A stretch of DNA of 64,000 nt. It comes from Bog-375 sp049698695 (lineage in GTDB: Bacteria > Acidobacteriota > Terriglobia > Bryobacterales > Bryobacteraceae). The notes beneath the pieces were generated by a model, which had not been told where the DNA came from, made no database searches, and worked only from the letters and a program-made list of their open reading frames with translations. The translations under genes were made by a program, and so were the position numbers. Position 1 is the first letter of the stretch, and every line of letters starts with the position of its first letter. Positions 32,898-42,691 of the stretch are shown here, piece after piece. The stretch covers positions 98,812-162,811 of the forward strand of contig JBAVYH010000034.1 in assembly GCA_049698695.1 (NCBI GenBank). The letters are read 5' to 3'.

Positions 32898-32917
32898 TAG
32901 GAAATTTATTTCATTAT
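32898..32917. promoter_or_regulatory. Candidate LysR-regulator operator between gltB and the divergent regulator
   Basis: AT-rich interrupted palindrome GAAAT-TT-ATTTC (32901-32912) directly upstream of the gltBD -35 box and between the two divergent genes, in the position where LysR-type activators bind. The surrounding 50 bases are far less GC-rich than the neighbourhood. Assignment rests on position and symmetry only. Confidence 0.4.
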
Positions 32918-32949
32918 TAAATTAGCACAGGTTATGATATGCTGGGTCG

Positions 32950-33855
32950 GTGAGCTTCTGGGAGCTGCGGCTTTTCAAAGAGATAGCTGTCACAGGCAGC
33001 ATGAGCAAGGGTGCCAAGGTGTGCGGCGTAACCCAATCCGCGGCCAGCCAGCACGTGCAGGAGATGGAACGGCGCTTGGGAGCGCCTCTGCTGGACCGTT
33101 CGAAGCGACCTCTGGAACTGACGCCCGCCGGCAAGTTGTACGCCGATTTCTGCCGCGACGTGATGCAACAGGAAGACGAGTTTCAGCTCGCGCTGGAGCG
33201 GTTGAAACTGGAAGTGGAAGGCACGGTGCGGGTGGCGTCAATCTATTCTGTCGGCCTTTCGGAAATGAGCCGGCTGAGCGAAGAGTTCTCCGCCAGCCAC
33301 CCCACGGCGCGCCTGGAAGTGGAATACATGCGGCCGGACAAAGTCTATGCCGCGGTGCGCAGCGGCCAGGCGGACCTCGGCCTCGTGAGCTATCCGGAAT
33401 CGAGCCGCGAGATTGCCGCCATTGCGTGGCGAGAGGAAGAGATGCGGCTCGCCGTGCCGCCGGGGCACTTGCTGGCGGCGCACCGGCTTGTGTCGGCGGC
33501 GGACCTGGAGGGCATCGATTTCATCGGCTTCGACGAAGACCTTTCGATTCGCCGCGAGATCGACCGCTTCTTCCACGCGCGCGGCGTGACAGTGCGGATG
33601 GTGATGCACTTCGACAACGTCCAGATGATTAAGGAAGCGGTGGCGTTGGGATCGGGTGTCAGCATTCTGCCCGCGCGCAGCATGCAGGCCGAAATCGAGC
33701 GCGGCCGATTGGTGGCGGTGGCGCTGGAAGCCCCCGGCCTGGTGCGGCCGGTGGGCATCGTGCACCGCCGCCGCAAGAAGTTCAACCGCGCCGCGCAGAC
33801 CTTTCTGGAGTTGCTGCTGCCCGATGGCACGGAGAAGACCCGGCTTGCGGGGTGA
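32950..33855 (+). CDS. LysR-type transcriptional regulator divergent from gltBD
   Basis: Regulator of 301 aa. Residues about 3-62 are the LysR winged helix (LRLFKEIAVTGSMSKGAKV, TQSAASQHVQEMERRLGAPL). Residues about 90-290 are the effector-binding domain (VRVASIYSVGLSEMSRL, SGQADLGLVSYPESSREIAA, SGVSILPARSMQAEIERGRL). Translation starts at GTG 32950; a possible -10 TATGAT at 32933-32938 would leave only a very short leader. Being divergent from glutamate synthase it is a likely controller of gltBD, analogous to GltC in Bacillus, but its effector is unknown and other targets such as sulfur or carbon metabolism cannot be excluded. Confidence 0.88.
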   Translation: MSFWELRLFKEIAVTGSMSKGAKVCGVTQSAASQHVQEMERRLGAPLLDRSKRPLELTPAGKLYADFCRDVMQQEDEFQLALERLKLEVEGTVRVASIYSVGLSEMSRLSEEFSASHPTARLEVEYMRPDKVYAAVRSGQADLGLVSYPESSREIAAIAWREEEMRLAVPPGHLLAAHRLVSAADLEGIDFIGFDEDLSIRREIDRFFHARGVTVRMVMHFDNVQMIKEAVALGSGVSILPARSMQAEIERGRLVAVALEAPGLVRPVGIVHRRRKKFNRAAQTFLELLLPDGTEKTRLAG

Positions 33856-34184
33856 AAGGGGAGACCGGCAACCACGCCGGGCAAGTCCTGGCGGTCGCTT
33901 CATCGCCACTGCAACCCCTCACGACGCCCCAGGCGCGATGCGGTCGGTGCCCACTTGCATAAAACTGGGACGGAAGCCGACTCGTCGCTCGTGCGGGTTG
34001 CGGATGGGCGCGGCAACCGAGACGTTACCTGCAATCCGCACCTCGGCGGCTAAGGCGTTTCCCGTCAACTTGCCCGCCGAACAGACCACCTTCCGGTTGG
34101 GGCGCAATCAACGCCGAGGGCAGGCCATCATGGAAAAAAGCGCCTTCTTCTCCGACCGGCAGATTGCGGCCGTGGTGCTGGCGC
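33856..34184. other. Gene-poor region between LysR and AraC regulators
   Basis: A 329-base gap between convergent genes. Short open frames exist on both strands (for example 33919-34107 minus) but none has a ribosome site, recognisable motif or neighbour coupling. It may hold remnants of a decayed gene; nothing firm is seen. Confidence 0.5.
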
Positions 34185-35147
34185 TTAGAGGATGAGTCGT
34201 GGACGATGGGCAACATTAGTGGCGGCGGCACCTAATCGCATTTGCCTGATCGGCTCCGTAAATACCCCCGCGAGCTGAGTTAAGATCTCGTTCGGGGCTC
34301 CGCCGGTGAAGTCTCCGAATTCGTGAACCATATGCATCTGGTCGTAATATCCAAACTCGTGTGCGATGTGCGTCCAGGATTTCGTGGCGAAACGCGCCTT
34401 GTTCTCGAGAGCGGCTTCGAACCGCGCGATCCGGGCGAAGAGCTTTGGTCGCACGCCCACCTGCTGAATGAACTTACGCGCAAAGTGGCGCGTGCTAAAT
34501 CCCGCTTTGCCAGCCAGTGTAGGCATATCAACGCGGCCGCCGGTACGGATCATCCTGTTTGCGGCATCCGAAATCCCATCGGCCGCAGGTGCTCGAAGAG
34601 ACTGACGCAATAACAACTCATTCATGAGACGAACACGTTCTCCAAACGATTCCAGATCTCCAAGTATTTGCCAAGCGCGTGAAATAGAACATCCGAGCAC
34701 AGAGCGGGCGTCGTAGGAGCGGTCCGTCATTTCTGGCATGGGGAGCCCAAAAAGGCGTTGCAATCCGTCCGGCTGGAACATTACCACAAAAGACTTGAGC
34801 GTACCTTGCAGATGCAAATCGACAGTTCGGTGGGTATATGGACCCATCACAACGATCGACGGCGATTTGAAGAGCAGCCCTTTATCAATGCTTAGTACAT
34901 CAACCGGATCGCCGAAATCAAATTCCATCATCGGGGCGGCTCGCGCAGGCACAGGATGGATGACGGGCGTGCCGCGAATGCTGACCTCTCGCTGCACGTA
35001 GAACCGGACGAAACGTTCTAGACCTGCAGCCGGGCTGGAAAATCGCGTATCGAGCACGGCACGCGCTAGCTTATCATTTTCGTGCGCCCAACGGCAGAGG
35101 GTCTTTCGTTTTCGCTGGGGAAACCAAATCGGCCGATAGTAATCCAA
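34185..35147 (-). CDS. AraC-family transcriptional regulator
   Basis: Regulator of about 320 aa. The C-terminal part (about 205-305) holds the two helix-turn-helix units of AraC proteins: MPTLAGKAGFSTRHFARKFI with VGVRPKLFARIARFEAAL, then IAHEFGYYDQMHMVHEFGDF. The N-terminal half is a cupin-like ligand domain (FVRFYVQREVSIRGTPVIHP). The annotated start is a TTG at 35147, only 20 bases after the membrane-protein gene; a GTG about 30 codons downstream is an alternative and no strong ribosome site decides. Base composition is less GC-rich than flanking genes, suggesting acquisition. It is probably cotranscribed with the upstream multi-pass membrane protein. Confidence 0.82.
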   Translation of the reverse strand: MDYYRPIWFPQRKRKTLCRWAHENDKLARAVLDTRFSSPAAGLERFVRFYVQREVSIRGTPVIHPVPARAAPMMEFDFGDPVDVLSIDKGLLFKSPSIVVMGPYTHRTVDLHLQGTLKSFVVMFQPDGLQRLFGLPMPEMTDRSYDARSVLGCSISRAWQILGDLESFGERVRLMNELLLRQSLRAPAADGISDAANRMIRTGGRVDMPTLAGKAGFSTRHFARKFIQQVGVRPKLFARIARFEAALENKARFATKSWTHIAHEFGYYDQMHMVHEFGDFTGGAPNEILTQLAGVFTEPIRQMRLGAAATNVAHRPRLIL

Positions 35148-35167
35148 TGGGCTGGCTCAACTTCGGA

Positions 35168-35935
35168 CTATCGGGTAAGCCAGGCGGCAATCTGATGCCA
35201 TGCCGCGCTCGGACCGATCAAGATCCCGTCGATCGGCTGGGAGACAAACAAGACGATTGCCAGGCTTGTTGTGAGTGGATGAATCCGCCTCTCGGCCAAA
35301 TAGTCCCTCGCCACGGCAGCTAAGAGAAAGAACGAGAAGGGGATCATGATCGTTGCTGGCGTGAGCATGTTCATGTGGCCCATAATATGGGCGATCGGGG
35401 CACCCATCAGCTCGATATTTGCGAACAGCATCAGCCGTTTGTGAATAGCCGGGCGGTGGCGAAAACTGACCGCGCCCGCGGCAAGTATGGTGAACATGAG
35501 CAGGTAGCCGAAATTGAATATCGACGCGGCGAGTGGGTCCATGGATCCGGCGGGCGGATTAGGCACGATCTTTTGATCGCCACTCAAATCGAAGCCGCGC
35601 CGCACCATCGTTACGGTAGTTACGTAGCCCAACGGAATCATCAGTGCTAGGACGAAAGCTGCGGCGAAGCCGAGTCGCCGGTGATAGCCAACGCGCCCAG
35701 TCGCGATTAGCAAACTCTGAGCCAGAAACAACATAAGCCACACGAAAAATACCAGTCCATGGACCGCGGCGAGCAGCGAGAGAGGCGCAAGCCGTCCTGC
35801 CGGATTTAGAATCGCCGGCGCGAATCCAGCAACGGAGGTGGCGAGCATCAGGATTGCCATGCCGGCGAAGAACCAACGTGCAATTAAACGTCCCCGCGGC
35901 AATTGGGTTGAGGCTTGTTCGAGTGCGGTTGCCAT
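35168..35935 (-). CDS. Multi-pass membrane protein, unknown function
   Basis: Protein of 255 aa with about seven transmembrane helices (for example WFFAGMAILMLATSVAGFAP, LLAAVHGLVFFVWLMLFLAQ, LGFAAAFVLALMIPLGYVTT, MIPFSFFLLAAVARDYLAER). Conserved-looking polar features include HGLVFF, HRRLG and HIMGHMN histidines within or near helices, which recalls small heme- or quinone-interacting membrane proteins, but no known family motif is certain. ATG start at 35935. It is the first gene of a two-gene unit with an AraC regulator 20 bases downstream. Confidence 0.75.
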   Translation of the reverse strand: MATALEQASTQLPRGRLIARWFFAGMAILMLATSVAGFAPAILNPAGRLAPLSLLAAVHGLVFFVWLMLFLAQSLLIATGRVGYHRRLGFAAAFVLALMIPLGYVTTVTMVRRGFDLSGDQKIVPNPPAGSMDPLAASIFNFGYLLMFTILAAGAVSFRHRPAIHKRLMLFANIELMGAPIAHIMGHMNMLTPATIMIPFSFFLLAAVARDYLAERRIHPLTTSLAIVLFVSQPIDGILIGPSAAWHQIAAWLTR

Positions 35936-36496
35936 GCGTCGTCCTGCCTTCTTGGCGATAGTAGCCTTACTGCCGGCCGTTGACTAGTAAAAATGAGACA
36001 ACGGAAATGAGAGAGGCGGTTTTGAATTGGCGAGGTTCTGTGTTGTTCGGCAATTCCGAACTAACCCATCCGAGCGTATAGTCGCCAAATTGGACTTTGG
36101 AAACGCAGCCCAGTGAAACTAACTCTGAAATCAGAAAACGGGTGGGAGAGAAAGCGCGCGCCAGGCTCCCCTGTTTCCCAACTATCAGTCCATCCCGCTC
36201 GCCAGCGTTGCGTGCGCCGGAAAAATTCAATCACCAGCCTTCACGAAAATCCTTGCCCAACTCCATCATCAAGTTGGCAACCATCTGCCGCCTGGCGAGG
36301 CGGTTTTCGCCGCGTCGTGCGCGATCCTGGAGGTGGGCTGCAGACGCAATTCGCGTCGCCGCCATTAGTCCAGTTTCCCGGTCTGCGACCTCCGTGGGGC
36401 AAATTGCCCCACAAATGCAGGCCACGGTTCTTTGGAATCAGCTACTTGCGAGGACCTCGTGGGGTAACTCGCCCCACGGAGACCATCCGTCGCATC
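35936..36496. other. Long intergenic region rich in inverted repeats
   Basis: No credible gene in about 560 bases. Inverted repeats follow one another: 36045-36061 (GTTCGG/CCGAAC), 36253-36280 (about 9 bp with a bulge), 36288-36303 (CCGCCT/AGGCGG then TTTT, terminator-like on the plus strand), 36343-36357 (GACGC/GCGTC), 36395-36411 (TGGGGCAA/TTGCCCCA) and 36458-36478 (CGTGGGG/CCCCACG). The last two share the flank GACCTC(C)GTGGGG and GCCCCAC with different loop bases, so they look like copies of one unit 65 bases apart. The left 300 bases are less GC-rich than the rest. Confidence 0.6.
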
Positions 36497-36615
36497 CCCG
36501 TGGCGCGCGCGTCCACGCGTTCAGAGTCGCGAGTCATCGCGACTTTTCTTCGCCCCGGGCAGCAAAATGTCGGCACGACTGCCGACACAGCACGCGTGGA
36601 CACTTGCGCCACGGG
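36497..36615. other. Folded intergenic element with a predicted three-way junction
   Basis: A 119-base segment whose arms pair in nested order. The outer stem is 36497-36506 with 36606-36615 (CCCGTGGCGC/GCGCCACGGG, 10 bp). After a 4 by 4 internal loop, a second stem pairs 36511-36520 with 36592-36601 (GTCCACGCGT/ACGCGTGGAC, 10 bp). Enclosed are two 8-bp hairpins: 36525-36532/36537-36544 (AGTCGCGA/TCGCGACT, loop GTCA, then TTTTCTTC) and 36568-36575/36580-36587 (TGTCGGCA/TGCCGACA, loop CGAC). The element ends one base before the stop codon of the minus-strand Hdr-like gene. It could be a structured RNA, a 3'-end processing or termination structure, or a small mobile palindromic element. The arms are read directly; function is unknown. 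Confidence 0.6.
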
Positions 36616-36616
36616 C

Positions 36617-38458
36617 TCACTGGTCCGGCAGCGCCGCGGCGGCGATTTGCGCGATGTCGAGCAGCTTGGGCGGAGCTTCGGTGAGCGTGCCGAGGGCATC
36701 GCGAAACATGGATTGGCAGAAGGGGCAGGCAGTGCCGATCGTCCCCGCGCCGGTGGCCACCAGCTCCTCAGCGCGTGCAATGTTGACGCGTTTGCCTTTT
36801 TCCTCGCCGAGGAACATCTGCCCGCCGCCGGCGCCACAACAGAAGGAACGCTCGCGCGCGCGCGGCGGCTCGGCTACATCCGCGTAACGCGCCAGCACGT
36901 TGCGCGGCTCTTCATAGACATTGCGGTAACGGCCCAGGTAGCAGGGATCGTGGAACACAACTTTGCCGGCCGATGCCCGCGCAGCCGGCAGCCTCGCGCT
37001 GAGGCGCGCCAGCAGCTCGCTGTGATGCTCGATCTCGAATGCGGCTCCATACTCGCGCCAGTCGGTACCGATGGTGCGCACGCAATGCGGGCAGATGGAA
37101 ACCATGCGCCCGACCTTCGCTGCGCGCAGCGCCTCGATATTGGCTTCCGCCACTTGGGCCGCCGCCAGGTCGTTGCCCAAGCGGCGCGCCGGATCGCCGG
37201 TACATTTTTCCTTGCGCAGCACGCCGAAGGCGACGCCTGCGTGGCGCAGCACGCGGGCCAGCGCCAGCACAATCTCTCGCCCTTGCGGATCGTAAGCGCC
37301 CATGCAACCTAGCCAGAGGCAGTATTCCTGCGTGCCGTCGAAATACGGCAGCTCGTTTTTCTCGATGAATTTCTGCCGCTCGGCCGGAGCGAAACCGAGC
37401 GCATTACCGTGGCGCTCCAAATTGAGGAACAGCTTGGAGCCGTAATCGTTTTCCCATTTTCCGGTGTTCACCGCGCCGCGCCGCAGGCCGACGATCATCG
37501 GCAAATGTTGAATCCCCACCGGGCACTCAAATTCGCAGCCGCCGCAGGTTGTGCATTGAAACGCCGCCTCTTCGCTTATGTGCCTGCCCAGCAGCGGCGC
37601 TTCGCCGCCCGTCCCGAGCTCGTTCAGGTAACGGCGAACGCCGAGAACAATTTCTTTCGGGTTCAAAACCTTGCCGGTGTTGTACGCGGGGCAATGCTCG
37701 GTGCAGCGGCCGCATTCGACGCAGGTGAATGCCTGCAGGGCGTCGATGCGGGTGATGTCCTTGCCGGTATCAAGTCCGAAATCCTCGTCGCCTTCGAGCG
37801 GCGGTATGCGGCTGAAGCCTTGCCGGCGCAGGAACACGGTCACCGGGCTGAGCGCCAGGTGAAGATGCTTGGTGTGCGGAATCAGCGGCAGAAATGCCAG
37901 CAGCGTCAGCGTGTGCAGCCACCAGTTCACGCGGGCCGCGGCGCCCTCGGGCAGCCACATGCCGGCCAGGTAGGTGAGCATGAGGAGGAGGATCAGGCCG
38001 GCGATCACACCCGATTCCTTCGAAAGCTCGCCGAGCCAGACCGGGCGCGCCACAAAGCGGCGCAAGAAGAGGCCGGTGATGGCCACCGCAACCGCGACCG
38101 CCCAGACGGCAACGAAATCCAAATAGGCGCGGCCCCAGACGCTTGCCGGCGGGAGCAGCGCGAAGCCGAACGCCTCCGCGAAATGGTTCAGCGTAACCAG
38201 GGCGAAGGCGCAGAATCCCCAAAACACGAACGCGTGTGCCAGCCCGGCGAGCGGGCGTCCGAGGATTACCTTGCCCTGCGCAGCGACTTCCCAAAGGAAC
38301 TGGCGGATGCGCGGGCCGATGGGCGCAAGGCTATAATCCGGCGTCGCGCGCGCGCCGCGCAACACGCGTACCACCGTGCGAAAGTGCCGCCAGAACAGCC
38401 ACGCCGAAGCGGCGGCCAGCACAATCAGAATGAAACGTTCCAGCCACGATGCGTCCAT
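36617..38458 (-). CDS. Membrane iron-sulfur oxidoreductase, HdrD-like with nitrate-reductase-gamma-type domain
   Basis: Fusion protein of 613 aa. The N-terminal part (about 1-210) has roughly six transmembrane helices with histidines H75, H91, H182 and H196 suited to b-heme ligation, like the gamma subunit of nitrate reductase. Two 4Fe-4S motifs follow: CVECGRCTEHCP (246-257) and CTTCGGCEFECP (302-313). The rest holds two CCG domains (LGCMGAYDP ... CPHC and FHDPCYLGRYRNVYE ... SFCCGAGGG ... CPFC) as in heterodisulfide reductase subunit D. Proteins of this design are thought to move electrons between membrane quinones and a cytoplasmic partner, often beta-oxidation flavoproteins. The ATG at 38458 is chosen because upstream frame sequence is not protein-like. 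No EtfAB is adjacent. Confidence 0.9.
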   Translation of the reverse strand: MDASWLERFILIVLAAASAWLFWRHFRTVVRVLRGARATPDYSLAPIGPRIRQFLWEVAAQGKVILGRPLAGLAHAFVFWGFCAFALVTLNHFAEAFGFALLPPASVWGRAYLDFVAVWAVAVAVAITGLFLRRFVARPVWLGELSKESGVIAGLILLLMLTYLAGMWLPEGAAARVNWWLHTLTLLAFLPLIPHTKHLHLALSPVTVFLRRQGFSRIPPLEGDEDFGLDTGKDITRIDALQAFTCVECGRCTEHCPAYNTGKVLNPKEIVLGVRRYLNELGTGGEAPLLGRHISEEAAFQCTTCGGCEFECPVGIQHLPMIVGLRRGAVNTGKWENDYGSKLFLNLERHGNALGFAPAERQKFIEKNELPYFDGTQEYCLWLGCMGAYDPQGREIVLALARVLRHAGVAFGVLRKEKCTGDPARRLGNDLAAAQVAEANIEALRAAKVGRMVSICPHCVRTIGTDWREYGAAFEIEHHSELLARLSARLPAARASAGKVVFHDPCYLGRYRNVYEEPRNVLARYADVAEPPRARERSFCCGAGGGQMFLGEEKGKRVNIARAEELVATGAGTIGTACPFCQSMFRDALGTLTEAPPKLLDIAQIAAAALPDQ

Positions 38459-38596
38459 CGCGATTTGCCAAAGTCTGAGGGTAGCACGCGCGCCGGTGGG
38501 GCATCCTTTAGGTTGCCGGTCTTTTTTCCCCACTCCAGCGTACGCCGCAGCCCCGATAGATCCGGCACCCCGTATAGAATCAAGAGGGAGGTTTTC

Positions 38597-39541
38597 TTGC
38601 GCATTGTGGTTGCCGGCGCCGCCGGCTTCATCGGGTCCCATTTTTGCGACCGCTTGCTGGCGGAGGGCCACACGGTGGCGGCGCTTGACAACTTCCTCAC
38701 CGGCGCCGCAGGCAACCTGGCGCACCTGGCGGACGAACCGCGTTTCAGCCTGACCCGGCAGGACATCACGGAGCCGTTTTCGATCGCGGGCACGGTGGAT
38801 GCGGTGGTGAATATGGCCTCGCCCGCCAGCCCAAAGGACTACCTCGATCATCCGATCGAAACCCTTTGGGTTGGTTCTGCCGGCACGCGGCGCATGCTCG
38901 ACCTGGCGCTGGAGAAGCGCGCGCGGTTTCTGCTGACGTCCACTTCGGAGTGCTATGGCGATCCGGAGGTTCACCCGCAGGTGGAATCGTACTGGGGGCA
39001 CGTGAACCCGGTCGGGCCGCGCTCCTGCTATGACGAGAGCAAGCGCTTCGCCGAGGCGCTCACCATGGCCTACCACCGCAAGCACGGCGTCGCCAACAAC
39101 ATCGCGCGCATCTTCAATACCTACGGCCCGCGCATGAAGCTCGACGACGGCCGCGTGGTGCCGGCCTTTCTGAGCCAGGCGCTAGCCGGCGAGCCGATGA
39201 CGGTTTTCGGAGATGGGTCCCAGACCCGCAGCTTCTGTTACGTGAGCGACCTGGTGGATGGCCTATACCGGCTGATGCTTTCCGAGGAACGCTACCCGGT
39301 GAACCTGGGCAACCCGCGCGAAATGACCATCCTCGAATTCGCCGAGCACATACGGCAACTGACCGGTTCGCACTCGCCCATCGAGTTCCGGCCCCTGCCC
39401 GAGGACGATCCCCGGCAGCGCTGCCCCGACATCACAAAAGCGCGCGCCGCGCTAGGCTGGGAGCCGCGAGTGGCGCTCGAAGATGGCCTGCGCTTAACCG
39501 TGGAGTATTTCCGACGCGGGGCGGCCGCGACAAAAAGTTAG
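38597..39541 (+). CDS. NAD-dependent epimerase/dehydratase, UDP-glucuronate decarboxylase-like
   Basis: Short-chain dehydrogenase-fold enzyme of 314 aa, likely converting UDP-glucuronate to UDP-xylose or acting on a related nucleotide sugar. The NAD motif GAAGFIGSHFCDRL starts at residue 7. The catalytic set is visible: Ser/Thr in LLTSTSECYGDPEVHPQ and the YxxxK pair in SCYDESKRFAEALTMAY. RIFNTYGPRM and RSFCYVSDLVDGLYRLM are typical of the UXS/UGD branch. The start is TTG at 38597 with GGGAGG six bases upstream; no in-frame ATG gives the complete NAD motif. It is divergent from the Hdr-like gene and converges on the ornithine cyclodeaminase-like gene. Confidence 0.9.
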   Translation: MRIVVAGAAGFIGSHFCDRLLAEGHTVAALDNFLTGAAGNLAHLADEPRFSLTRQDITEPFSIAGTVDAVVNMASPASPKDYLDHPIETLWVGSAGTRRMLDLALEKRARFLLTSTSECYGDPEVHPQVESYWGHVNPVGPRSCYDESKRFAEALTMAYHRKHGVANNIARIFNTYGPRMKLDDGRVVPAFLSQALAGEPMTVFGDGSQTRSFCYVSDLVDGLYRLMLSEERYPVNLGNPREMTILEFAEHIRQLTGSHSPIEFRPLPEDDPRQRCPDITKARAALGWEPRVALEDGLRLTVEYFRRGAAATKS

Positions 39542-39640
39542 CGCCAATCAGGCATTCACCAGTTCAGCCAGCGCCGGCAACCGCTCCCTGACGGTCGCGG
39601 CTCCGATGCGGGGCTCTCACGAAAGTGTAGAAACTCCATT

Positions 39641-39659
39641 CGCAGGCCGGGGGCCTGCG
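39641..39659 (-). terminator. GC hairpin between convergent genes
   Basis: Stem CGCAGGCC/GGCCTGCG (39641-39648 and 39652-39659) with a GGG loop, seven bases past the minus-strand stop at 39667 and about 100 bases past the plus-strand stop at 39541. Likely 3'-end structure for one or both convergent transcripts; no T-run. Confidence 0.45.
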
Positions 39660-39666
39660 CCATGGT

Positions 39667-40601
39667 TCAGGCTGGCCCTTCTTCGACGGCGCGCTCGTAG
39701 ACGTAGCCGGCGACTACAACATCTTCGATGGCTAGGCCGTTGGACTTGAAAATGGTGATCTCATCGGCGCGAGTGCGGCCGGGGCGGCCGGCGACGAGGT
39801 CCTGCAACTCCACCACGCGGGCCCAGTCTTCCTCGGTGAATGCGAGCAGCAAATCGCCCGACTCCATGCGGGATTGCTCGATGCTATCGACCACAATCAG
39901 CCCCGCGCGTTCCACCAGCTCGGAGGGAATCTCGCGCCGCTTCGCCTGGTTGGATCCCATGGCGTTGACGTGGGCGCCATCGGCCACCCACTCCGATGCC
40001 ACCACCGGTGTGCCGGAGCTGGTGGCCGTGACCAGCACATCGGCGCCGCACACCGCGTCTTCAGCCGTGGCCGCCGCTTCCACCACGGCGCCGAAGGAGC
40101 GCGCACAATCGACGGCGAACGATTCCCGCTTCTCCGCCGACCGACTCCATACGCTTACCCGCTCGAACCGCCGCACGGCGAGCATGGCTTCCACCTGCGC
40201 GCGCGCCTGAAAACCGCTGCCGATCACGGCCAGCGTACGCGCGTCCGGCCGCGCCAGCAGATCGGTGGCCAGGCCGCTGGCGGCGCCGGTGCGAATCTGT
40301 CCCAGCGAATTCGCTTCGAAAACGGCCAGCAGAGCGGCGTCGGCCGCGCGGTAGAGCAGGACGCGGAAATGGGCCTCGTGCCCAGGATTGGTCGAGTACA
40401 CTTTGATGCCGTAATACCCGCCATCGGCGCCGGCCATGTAGTGGAGCGCGGAGCGAGTCGGCAGAACCAGCCGGCGCCGCGGATGATTGATCGCCTCGCC
40501 GCGCGCCAGGCGGGCGAACGCCGCGCGCACCAGTGCAATCGATTCGCTCATCGGCAGCAGCCGCCTGACATCGGTTTCGGTAAGATACAACGGTTTCGTA
40601 T

Positions 40602-40605
<4 letters not shown>
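39667..40605 (-). CDS. Ornithine cyclodeaminase / mu-crystallin family protein
   Basis: NAD(P)-dependent enzyme of 312 aa; family members include ornithine cyclodeaminase, alanine dehydrogenase of the archaeal type and ketimine reductases. The substrate-binding N-terminal part (YLTETDVRRLLPMSESIALV, PRRRLVLPTRSALHYM) and the Rossmann motif (LAVIGSGFQARAQVEAML, about 121-138) are intact, as is the late HVNAMGSNQAKRREI. The ATG at 40605 overlaps the stop of the ABC-F gene upstream (ATGA), so the two are coupled; an in-frame ATG farther upstream lies inside that gene. The precise substrate is not determinable. Confidence 0.88.
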
Positions 40606-42518
<1,913 letters not shown>

Positions 42519-42597
42519 GGGTCGTGCCGATGGAAGGATCCGGAGAAAACTCCATTCTAGCGGGTTTGCGGCGTTCGATCAGCGATAGTGTTGCCGT

Positions 42598-42657
42598 CGT
42601 GGCGCGGGCTGTCAGCCTGAAGAGCCGAGAGTCGTCTCGGCTTTCCTCCCAAGTATC
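42598..42657. repeat. Dispersed hairpin repeat, copy B
   Basis: Matches copy A at 26631 over the leading CGTGGCGCGGGCTGTC and AGCCTG. The stem here is AGCCGAGA/TCTCGGCT (42623-42630 and 42635-42642) with loop GTCG, followed by TTCCTCCC. A second small stem GGCTG/CAGCC precedes it. It sits between the ABC-F start and the VWA gene end. Confidence 0.65.
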
Positions 42658-42691
42658 CCTTTCTGGCCAGCACTGATGTGAAGAGCGCCCG

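Noticed and set aside
33919..34107. Possible small or remnant gene between the LysR and AraC regulators
   Set aside because: No ribosome site, no recognisable family and no coupling; kept only as a note in the intergenic entry.
35967..36230. Possible small minus-strand gene upstream of the membrane-protein unit
   Set aside because: No ribosome site, no domain, and it runs through inverted repeats.
36388..36615. CRISPR-like or integron attC-like array
   Set aside because: Units are not regular repeats with spacers, no core attC boxes are seen, and no cas or integrase gene is nearby.
36497..36615. Retron-type structured RNA
   Set aside because: Nested stems recall one, but there is no reverse transcriptase gene in the flanking 10 kb.
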